A stretch of 13,747 nucleotides of DNA from Deltaproteobacteria bacterium (lineage in GTDB: Bacteria > Desulfobacterota > Syntrophia > Syntrophales > Smithellaceae): assembly GCA_009668925.1 (NCBI GenBank), contig SBEK01000064.1, forward strand, positions 1-13,747, in the 5' to 3' direction. The notes beneath the pieces are model-generated. The model made no database searches. It saw only the letters and a program-made list of their open reading frames with translations, and was not told where the DNA came from. Within the stretch, counting starts at the first letter, position 1; every line of letters starts with the position of its first letter. Made by a program: the position numbers and the translations under genes. Of this stretch, positions 7,505-13,063 are shown piece by piece.

Positions 7505-8821
7505 ATGCTGAGGATGAAAGAATTATTCTTATGTTCCGTGTTGTACATCGCCGTCCTGCTGGTCATCAGCGCCTGCGGAGGAAGCGGAGGCGGGACGGTT
7601 GTCGTGAATCAGGCGGATCCCGGACATCTGGATACCGGATTCGGCAACGCCGGCAAAGTTCTGACGGACATCTCAACCCATAATGATCAAGCCTATGCAG
7701 TGGCCGTGCAGTCCGACGGCAAGATTGTTGCCGTGGGGACTTCCGTCACGGTCACAAACAGCGATTTTGCAGTCGTTCGCTATACGGTGAGCGGTGCGTT
7801 GGACGGTACATTCGGAACGGGAGGCATTGTAACTACTCCCATTGGATCGGGCAATGATGTCGCCCGCGCTGCTGCGATTCAGGCGGATGGCAAGATTGTC
7901 GTTGCCGGGTATTATGAGGCAGGTGCATTTAATAAAATCGCTGTGGTTCGGTACAACACCAATGGTTCACTGGATTCCACTTTTGGTGCCGGAGGCATCG
8001 TCACGACACCCATCGGTTCGAATAATGATTTTGCGTATGCGGTGGCCGTGCAAAGCGACGGCAAGATCGTTGTTGCCGGTTCGTCCAATGATGGCGCGAA
8101 GGATTTGTTCGCTCTTGTGCGATATACAGCTGTTGGCGTGTTGGATACAACTTTTAATACGACGGGTAAGGTGACAACGGCGATAGTGTCGGGAAACAGC
8201 GCGGCAAATGGTGTGGCCATTCAAACCAACCAACTCATTGTGGCGGCAGGATACGCCTTCAACGGTACGAATAATGATTTTGCCGTCGCCCGCTACAACA
8301 TTAACGGTACCCTGGACGGAACTTTCGGTACGGGAGGCATCAGCAGGACGCCTGTCGGGACCGGTGCCTCGGCGGTTCAAGCGGTGGCCATCCAGTCAAC
8401 GGACCAGAAGATTGTGGTTGTTGGTCAAGCCGCAGTCGGCGGCAGTAATAATTTTGCCATAGCTCGCTATCTGGCAACCGGAGCGCTGGACAATGGGTTC
8501 GGTACAGCCGGGATAACGACCACGCCGATCGGAACGGTCAATGATATTGCCCGGGCGGTCAAGATTGCCGCCGTCGGGAAAATTGTCGTTGCCGGCTCCT
8601 CCTATAACGGCGCCAATGATGATTTCGCTCTGGCGCGTTATAATGCCGACGGAACCCTGGACACCATTTTTAACGGTACGGGCAAAGTAACGACGGCTGT
8701 CGGAACAGGCGATGATTTGGCGTTCGGTCTGGCGATCCAACCCGACGGCAAGATTGTGGCGGCCGGCTATTCCTTTAACGGTTTGAATAATGATTTTGCC
8801 CTGACGCGCTACTGGCCTTGA
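7505..8821 (+). CDS. Delta-60-repeat lipoprotein, predicted seven-bladed beta-propeller
   Basis: The 438-residue product begins with a lipoprotein signal peptide: positive MLRMK, a hydrophobic run, then lipobox ISAC followed by a Gly/Ser-rich linker. It should be lipid-anchored in the envelope, probably the outer membrane because no Asp follows the Cys. The rest is seven copies of a roughly 57-residue repeat with the delta-60 pattern: LDxxFGxxG, then VAxQxDGKIVVAG, then NDFAxxRY. Delta-60 repeats are thought to form beta-propeller blades, and exactly seven copies fit one closed ring. No catalytic motif is visible, so a binding or scaffold role is an inference and the ligand is unknown. The gene follows recB after 53 bases without a terminator or convincing promoter, so it may be read from recCB. 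It converges on the VKOR-thioredoxin gene. Confidence 0.85.
   Translation: MLRMKELFLCSVLYIAVLLVISACGGSGGGTVVVNQADPGHLDTGFGNAGKVLTDISTHNDQAYAVAVQSDGKIVAVGTSVTVTNSDFAVVRYTVSGALDGTFGTGGIVTTPIGSGNDVARAAAIQADGKIVVAGYYEAGAFNKIAVVRYNTNGSLDSTFGAGGIVTTPIGSNNDFAYAVAVQSDGKIVVAGSSNDGAKDLFALVRYTAVGVLDTTFNTTGKVTTAIVSGNSAANGVAIQTNQLIVAAGYAFNGTNNDFAVARYNINGTLDGTFGTGGISRTPVGTGASAVQAVAIQSTDQKIVVVGQAAVGGSNNFAIARYLATGALDNGFGTAGITTTPIGTVNDIARAVKIAAVGKIVVAGSSYNGANDDFALARYNADGTLDTIFNGTGKVTTAVGTGDDLAFGLAIQPDGKIVAAGYSFNGLNNDFALTRYWP
7628..8818 (+). repeat. Seven tandem delta-60 coding repeats
   Basis: The units begin at the LD codons at 7628, 7799, 7970, 8141, 8312, 8486 and 8657. Spacing is 171 bases every time except unit 5, which is 174 (one extra codon). 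The last unit is 162 bases and ends at the stop codon. Similarity is visible in the DNA as well: GGCAAGATTGT-like words recur in most units, and GAATAATGATTTTGC occurs at 8020, 8269 and 8785. The array is wholly inside the lipoprotein gene. Confidence 0.85.
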
Positions 8822-8823
8822 AT

Positions 8824-8855
8824 AAAAAAGCAGGCCTCCGCAGGGGCGGGCCTGC
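8824..8855 (-). terminator. Intrinsic terminator for the VKOR-thioredoxin gene
   Basis: A 7-base-pair GC-rich stem pairs GCAGGCC (8830-8836) with GGCCTGC (8849-8855) around a 12-base loop. Read on the minus strand it is followed by six T (complement of 8824-8829), the classic rho-independent arrangement, about 20 bases past the minus-strand stop at 8876. On the plus strand the stem is followed by ATCTCTTG, a poor U-tract, so termination of the lipoprotein transcript here would be weaker. Confidence 0.8.
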
Positions 8856-8875
8856 ATCTCTTGCCGCTCACGTAT

Positions 8876-9910
8876 CTATTTCGTCTTGGGAAATCTTTTT
8901 TGCAGCTCGGGAATGAGCTCCGAGCGGAGATGATCGGAGTCGGCATATTTTTTTGTATACGTGCTGGAGAATCGAAGGATACAGGTTGGTGTCTGAGTGA
9001 CTTGAAATCTTTTAATCATCGTCGACCATTGAGCGAATATGGGTTTAGGATCTATCATTTTTAAAGCAATTCCCTGAGATTTCAGCGCAGCGGCCAGCAT
9101 GCTGTCTTGATCGACTTTCTTCTCTGCGGCCAGTGAAAAAAGAATCTTTCTCGCCTTCAGGACATTTTTGTAGCCCTTGTCCGCAGCCGTCGCCGCCAGA
9201 AAATATTTTGCATAAAGCCCGCTCCCCGGATGACCCGGAAAATCAACAAACGTAATCTTCACATCGCCTCTCGCCAGCAGTCTTTCCAGCTCGGGCTCCA
9301 GATCTCCTTCCACGGACTGGCAGGGCGGACAAAAGTAATCCGTAAAAATAATCAGTTCCCAGGCGCCTTTGCCGTAAGAGGGGATGGTTGCCTGGTCATC
9401 TGCATAGGCGGGAGTGGCTGAACCGGAAAAAGAAAAGCTGATAAAAACGTAGCCAAGGATCATCATCGCCAGCAGAGGCAGCCGCCGGCCGCCGGTAAAG
9501 GGAAGTCTGGCATCCCCGAAAAGATAGATCAGTTTCTGGTACCACTTATTCATCAGGCCAACCCTTTCATAATTGATGACGTACATGACTAAAACCATTA
9601 AGCCGAATGTCAGGCAAAACGGGCAGAAAATATTTTCCGAAACCTGGAAGGAAACGAGGAAGACCTCCACACCAATGCCCGAAGCGACCAGGAGACGGAC
9701 GAGATCCGCCTGTCTCAACAGGGACAGGACGATGATCAAAGACATATAAACCACGCCGACATATTTCAGGTCGATGCCTAAAATGTCTCCGCGAAGATAA
9801 GAGCAGGCCGTGTCACAGATGGTATAAAAAACCATCAGCCCGATGCCGATTACAGCCAGGAGGATCGTGATGGCAAGACGGTAACCCATCAGCTTTCGGT
9901 AAAGATTCAT
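8876..9910 (-). CDS. VKOR-family disulfide oxidoreductase fused to a thioredoxin-like domain
   Basis: The 344-residue membrane protein joins both halves of a disulfide-forming pathway: a DsbB-like quinone-linked VKOR domain and a DsbA-like thioredoxin domain. Four hydrophobic segments (about 11-29, 46-64, 70-90, 97-114) form the VKOR part, with a C32-x3-C36 pair just after helix 1 and the quinone-proximal C96-P-F-C99 at the start of helix 4. A basic loop (115-143) and a fifth helix (about 145-163) lead to a periplasmic domain with active site C194-P-P-C197 in DYFCPPCQS and a cis-proline motif TQTPT. The alternating topology puts all three cysteine pairs on the periplasmic side. Expected role: oxidise secreted proteins and pass electrons to quinone. 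GAGGG (9925-9921) lies 10 bases before the ATG. Transcription should come from the strong promoter at 9967-9939. Substrates are unknown. Confidence 0.9.
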   Translation of the reverse strand: MNLYRKLMGYRLAITILLAVIGIGLMVFYTICDTACSYLRGDILGIDLKYVGVVYMSLIIVLSLLRQADLVRLLVASGIGVEVFLVSFQVSENIFCPFCLTFGLMVLVMYVINYERVGLMNKWYQKLIYLFGDARLPFTGGRRLPLLAMMILGYVFISFSFSGSATPAYADDQATIPSYGKGAWELIIFTDYFCPPCQSVEGDLEPELERLLARGDVKITFVDFPGHPGSGLYAKYFLAATAADKGYKNVLKARKILFSLAAEKKVDQDSMLAAALKSQGIALKMIDPKPIFAQWSTMIKRFQVTQTPTCILRFSSTYTKKYADSDHLRSELIPELQKRFPKTK

Positions 9911-9938
9911 TGACTATTTTCCCTCAAAAAGTTGCGCG

Positions 9939-9967
9939 ATTATAAAAGCAGAAGAGAGCAATGTCAA
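9939..9967 (-). promoter_or_regulatory. Perfect consensus sigma-70 promoter for the VKOR-thioredoxin gene
   Basis: On the minus strand TTGACA (9967-9962) is followed by exactly 17 bases and TATAAT (9944-9939). Both hexamers and the spacing match the consensus. Transcription would start near 9932, giving a short leader of about 20 bases that includes the GAGGG ribosome-binding site. Strong constitutive expression is expected unless a repressor acts here. Confidence 0.8.
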
Positions 9968-9970
9968 TAC

Positions 9971-9986
9971 AATGTTGATCGTCATT
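9971..9986. promoter_or_regulatory. Imperfect palindrome between divergent promoters, possible operator
   Basis: AATGTTGATCGTCATT is an imperfect 16-base palindrome: AATG, the central GATC and CATT pair, so 12 of 16 positions are symmetric. It lies between the -35 boxes of the VKOR-thioredoxin promoter (ending at 9967) and the recD promoter (starting at 9993). A regulator bound here could affect both, but no regulator gene is in the window and chance is possible. Confidence 0.25.
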
Positions 9987-9992
9987 ATGCCC

Positions 9993-10021
9993 TTGACAAG
10001 CCGGAGAGGCTTATTCATAGT
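9993..10021 (+). promoter_or_regulatory. Likely recD promoter
   Basis: A perfect -35 TTGACA (9993-9998) is followed by 17 bases and CATAGT (10016-10021), which matches four of six -10 positions. Transcription would begin around 10028. That falls at the upstream ATG (10027) and supports ATG 10051, which has a ribosome-binding site, as the real recD start. Confidence 0.55.
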
Positions 10022-10040
10022 TTCACATGAAAGATTTGAT

Positions 10041-10046
10041 GAGGAG
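10041..10046 (+). promoter_or_regulatory. recD ribosome-binding site deciding the start
   Basis: GAGGAG at 10041-10046 lies 4 bases before ATG 10051. The in-frame ATGs at 10027 and 10039 have no purine-rich site before them. Confidence 0.6.
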
Positions 10047-10050
10047 CGAT

Positions 10051-11922
10051 ATGAAGAGAAATGAGGCTGCGAAGGATAATACAGAGAATACCTTTTCTCC
10101 GTTTGACCTTTCGATCGGAGAGTTTCTGTCTTCCGTCGTTACGAAAAATAAGGATGACGTTCGCCTAGCGGCGTCCTTAATCAGCCGTCAATTAAGCGGC
10201 GGACACGTGTGCGTGAAACTACCTGAGTTCGCCGGCAGAGGATTGGGAACAGGCGACAGCGCAGATGACCCTGTGCGATATCCCCGGTTGTCGGCCTGGC
10301 TTCAATCTCTCGAAAATGCCGAGTGTGTCGGCCGGCCCGGTGAGTTCAAACCCATGATTCTGGACGAGGCGCACCGCCTCTATTTTCAGCGCTATTGGCA
10401 ATATGAGCAGGATGTTGCCGGATTCGTCAGGCACAGCTTGTCGGTGGGTCTTGAGGCGAGCATGCATGACTCGGCCCGAGCGATTCGTGAAAAATTACAG
10501 TTTTACTTCCCGGAAATGTCTGTGGGAAGAATCTCCTGGCCGGGCGTCGCCGCTGCAATCGCGTTGATGAGAAGGTTCCTGATAATCACCGGCAGCCCCG
10601 GAACAGGCAAAACAACGGCGATGACCAGGGTCATGGCTTTTTTGCAGGATGTCAAAGAATGCGGGTTACGCATTGCGCTGTGCGCTCCGACGGGGAAGGC
10701 GGCTGCGCGCATGGAGGAATCCATCAAAAAGACAAAAATGACCCTGTCCTGTCCGAAGAATATTAAGGAATCCATACCGGATGAGGCCATGACGATTCAC
10801 CGTCTTCTGGGGAGCAGGATGTATTCGCCGTATTTTTCTTTCAATGAAAAGAATAATCTGCCGTATGACCTGATTGTGGTTGATGAAGCATCCATGGTTG
10901 ACCTGCCCCTGGCCGCGAAGCTGATGACCGCGCTTCGCCCGGAGGCCAGGTTGATTTTGCTGGGCGATCGGGATCAACTGGCTTCCGTCGATGCGGGTTC
11001 CGTTCTGGGGGACATTTGCTTTCCCGAATCCTTAAATGTGTTTTCCGCGACCTTTGGACGAAAATTGGAGAGTCTCTGCGGCGTACCGTTGGAAACATCG
11101 GATGGCGCGCCTGATGTCCGGGATTGCATTATTGAGATGAGACAGAATTATCGTTTTTCCGAAGGAAGCGGCATCGGTGTTTTGAGCCGGTTGATCAAGG
11201 CCGGCGACGCAGATCGCGTCCTGGAATTAACCGGCGAAGGAAAATTATCCGACGTTCATCTGTATGAGAGCGTAGATTCCGACGATAGCATCGAACGATT
11301 ACGGGAAACGGCGCTCGAATGTTACCGGGCGTATCTTCAGACCGTCGTCTCCGGCACCGGAAGCATTGAGGATATTTTTGACCGATTCGAAGCGTTTCGC
11401 GTGCTGTGCGCCCTGCGGGTCGGACCCTGGGGTTCCGAGCGGCTGAACCGGATGATCGAAACCCTGATGGCGCAGGCGGGGCTCATCCGTCTTTCGGATC
11501 CGTACTATCAGGGGCGACCGGTGATGATTGTACAAAACGATTATCGCCTGCAGCTGTTCAACGGCGATGTCGGTCTTGTCTTAAGGGACTCCTCTGATCA
11601 TGACAGATTCAAAGTCTATTTTCGTGATGCCAGGCAGGGTTTCAAAAAAATTCTTCCGGAAAGATTGCCCCGTCATGAAACCGTCTGGGCGATGACCGTA
11701 CACAAGAGCCAGGGATCGGAATTTGACGACGTTATCCTGGTCTTGCCGGAGAATGACAGTACCGTTTTGACGCGAGAATTACTCTATACGGGGGTCACCC
11801 GCGCCCGATTGAATATCCGTGTATGGGCCGGTAAAAATACGGTGAAAAAGACAATTCAAAAACAAATCGTCAGGGAATCCGGATTGACGGATGCCATCAA
11901 AGTGCCGGCGAAGGTTATATAG
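10051..11922 (+). CDS. recD: RecD, exodeoxyribonuclease V alpha subunit (5'-3' helicase)
   Basis: RecD is the fast 5'-3' helicase of RecBCD and restrains RecB until Chi. The 623-residue product matches the family (E. coli 608) and has the RecD1 layout: a RecD-type N-terminal domain (about 1-150) that contacts RecC, then superfamily 1B helicase motifs. These are Walker A GSPGTGKTTA (181-190, K187), a motif Ia CAPTGKAAARM stretch, MTIHRLLG, Walker B VDEASMVDLP (D278, E279), LGDRDQLASVDAG, RQNYRF, VHKSQGSEFDD (H551) and YTGVTRAR (R584). Without the long N-terminal extension of RecD2, and with recB and recC nearby, RecD1 is the better call. ATG 10027 would add eight residues; 10051 is preferred for its ribosome-binding site. 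It is separated from recB by the lipoprotein gene and the opposite-strand VKOR fusion, and appears to have its own promoter. Confidence 0.95.
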   Translation: MKRNEAAKDNTENTFSPFDLSIGEFLSSVVTKNKDDVRLAASLISRQLSGGHVCVKLPEFAGRGLGTGDSADDPVRYPRLSAWLQSLENAECVGRPGEFKPMILDEAHRLYFQRYWQYEQDVAGFVRHSLSVGLEASMHDSARAIREKLQFYFPEMSVGRISWPGVAAAIALMRRFLIITGSPGTGKTTAMTRVMAFLQDVKECGLRIALCAPTGKAAARMEESIKKTKMTLSCPKNIKESIPDEAMTIHRLLGSRMYSPYFSFNEKNNLPYDLIVVDEASMVDLPLAAKLMTALRPEARLILLGDRDQLASVDAGSVLGDICFPESLNVFSATFGRKLESLCGVPLETSDGAPDVRDCIIEMRQNYRFSEGSGIGVLSRLIKAGDADRVLELTGEGKLSDVHLYESVDSDDSIERLRETALECYRAYLQTVVSGTGSIEDIFDRFEAFRVLCALRVGPWGSERLNRMIETLMAQAGLIRLSDPYYQGRPVMIVQNDYRLQLFNGDVGLVLRDSSDHDRFKVYFRDARQGFKKILPERLPRHETVWAMTVHKSQGSEFDDVILVLPENDSTVLTRELLYTGVTRARLNIRVWAGKNTVKKTIQKQIVRESGLTDAIKVPAKVI

Positions 11923-12119
11923 TCAATAAATAAGATATATCAATGCGTTATGTATTCATAAGTCTAATGCTCATTTCTTCAGTGTTTGCTCGATAAACCT
12001 TGACAATTAGGAGCCAATCCATTAGCCTACCTTCTTGTTTTTGAAGATCATTGCAGGCGTTTGGACCGGACTTTCAGTCGCTTGTCATAGTGCTTGCGCT
12101 TTCAAGAGGGGGAACAACA
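11923..12119. other. Intergenic region between recD and the PTS genes
   Basis: This stretch holds no convincing gene on either strand. Its first 80 bases are AT-rich. TTATG-tatt-CATAA (about 11948-11961) could form a 5-base-pair hairpin, but without GC pairs or a T-tract it is not a credible recD terminator. TTGACA at 12000-12005 is a perfect -35 box, but the best -10 at normal spacing (TAGCCT, 12023-12028) matches poorly. It may be the PTS operon promoter with an activator, or chance. Confidence 0.4.
12106..12113 (+). promoter_or_regulatory. Ribosome-binding site deciding the EIIA start
   Basis: GAGGGGGA at 12106-12113 is 6 bases before ATG 12120. An in-frame ATG at 12051 would add 23 residues unlike any EIIA N-terminus and would bury this site, so 12120 is the start. 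Confidence 0.75.
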
Positions 12120-12530
12120 ATGATTGGTGTGCTGATAACAACCCACGGGAATTTAGGAAATGAATTAATTCATGCGGCGGAGTCCATTAAAGGCAAATTA
12201 AAAGACGTCATGCATGTTTGTGTCGAACAGACCAAAGGAGTCGAAGACTTAAAAAAAGAAATCCAGAATGCCATTAAAAAACTGGATAAAGGCAAAGGTG
12301 TATTGATTCTAACGGATCTCTTCGGTGGAACGCCTTCGAATATTTCTCTGTCCTTTATGAAAGAGGGCAAGGTGGAAGTGGTGACGGGCGTCAATTTACC
12401 GATGCTTCTCAAGTTATCCGATATAAAAGAAGAGACCACGCTAAACGAGTTTGCGTGCTTTATTAAAGAATACGGGATAAAAAATATTTCTCTGGCCAGT
12501 GAAATATTGAGCAAAAAAGCTCTCGGGTGA
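12120..12530 (+). CDS. PTS EIIA component, mannose/fructose family
   Basis: The 136-residue product is a stand-alone EIIA-Man domain, a cytoplasmic carrier that takes phosphate from HPr and hands it to EIIB. It starts MIGVLITTHGNLG, placing the phospho-accepting His at H9 (H10 in E. coli ManX). TDLFGGTPSN and GVNLPML are the other family signatures and come from the loops around the active site. The length equals the EIIA part of ManX, with no fused EIIB, which is instead encoded 4 bases downstream. It appears to be the first gene of an EIIA-EIIB-EIIC operon. HPr, enzyme I, HPr kinase and EIID are not in view and may lie past the right edge or elsewhere. In proteobacteria such EIIAs can be regulatory, but the adjacent EIIB and EIIC suggest transport here. 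The sugar is not predictable. Confidence 0.93.
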   Translation: MIGVLITTHGNLGNELIHAAESIKGKLKDVMHVCVEQTKGVEDLKKEIQNAIKKLDKGKGVLILTDLFGGTPSNISLSFMKEGKVEVVTGVNLPMLLKLSDIKEETTLNEFACFIKEYGIKNISLASEILSKKALG

Positions 12531-12534
12531 TGAA

Positions 12535-13047
12535 TTGGCGGAATCCTACGACATTGCTCTGGTGCGGGTGGATAACAGATTGGTACATGGCCAGATATTG
12601 GAAGCCTGGGTGCCCTTCATCAAGGCAAAATGCATTATTGTCGTAGATAACAACGCGGCGGGCGATTTCTTTTGTGAAACCGTCATCCGTATGGCCGTGC
12701 CGAGCGATATCGAAGTCAACATCTGCTCGGTTGCGGATTTTGTCGCCAATTTCTGTTATGCGCAGGGAAACGGCAAGAAGACGATTGTCCTGTTCAGCAA
12801 TATTGCCGACGCCCTCAAAGCACACCAGGAAGGATTTCATTTTGAGAAGCTCAATATCGGCAATATCCACCACGAAGATTATAAGGTCTGCTGTGCTCCG
12901 TCCGTATTTTTATGCGAACCGGAAATTCAGGATATTCTGCAATTGCTGGAAGACAAGGGCGTCGGCGTCGAATTGAAACGGGTTCCCAGAGAAAAAGCCG
13001 TGAACATCAAAGATGCTTTGAAGGAGTTCTGCCCGGTAAAACAATAG
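12535..13047 (+). CDS. PTS EIIB component, mannose/fructose/sorbose family
   Basis: The 170-residue product matches a full EIIB-Man/Sor domain, the cytoplasmic phosphocarrier that phosphorylates the sugar as it crosses EIIC/EIID. VRVDNRLVHGQI carries the phospho-accepting His (H18 from the TTG start), in the same position as the RIDDRLIHGQV motif of known members. NIGNIHHEDYK near residue 105 is the other family landmark. The start is unusual: no ATG or GTG in this frame leaves the first beta-strand whole, so TTG 12535 is used, with GGTGA (12526-12530) as a close-set ribosome-binding site overlapping the EIIA stop. An ATG does overlap that stop (TGATG, 12528-12532), but it is in another frame and ends at a TAG at 12644. 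Translation is probably coupled to EIIA. Confidence 0.9.
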   Translation: MAESYDIALVRVDNRLVHGQILEAWVPFIKAKCIIVVDNNAAGDFFCETVIRMAVPSDIEVNICSVADFVANFCYAQGNGKKTIVLFSNIADALKAHQEGFHFEKLNIGNIHHEDYKVCCAPSVFLCEPEIQDILQLLEDKGVGVELKRVPREKAVNIKDALKEFCPVKQ

Positions 13048-13063
13048 CGAGGATCTTACGATA

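Noticed and set aside
7628..8818. Regular 171-base spacing considered as a CRISPR-like or satellite array
   Set aside because: The units are in one open frame, diverge at silent sites, and encode a known protein repeat.
8396..8857. 153-codon open frame antisense to the delta-60 repeats, with a repeating protein pattern
   Set aside because: Its repetitiveness is inherited from the repeats on the other strand; it has no independent start signal.
11948..11961. TTATG-tatt-CATAA hairpin after recD as a terminator
   Set aside because: It has only five AT-rich pairs and no T-tract.
12081..12097. TGTCATA-N4-TTGC resembling a sigma-54 promoter before the PTS genes
   Set aside because: The essential GG of the -24 element is GT, and the start would fall within the EIIA ribosome-binding site.
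12051..12119. N-terminal extension of EIIA from ATG 12051
   Set aside because: The added residues do not match the family, and a strong ribosome-binding site lies just before ATG 12120.
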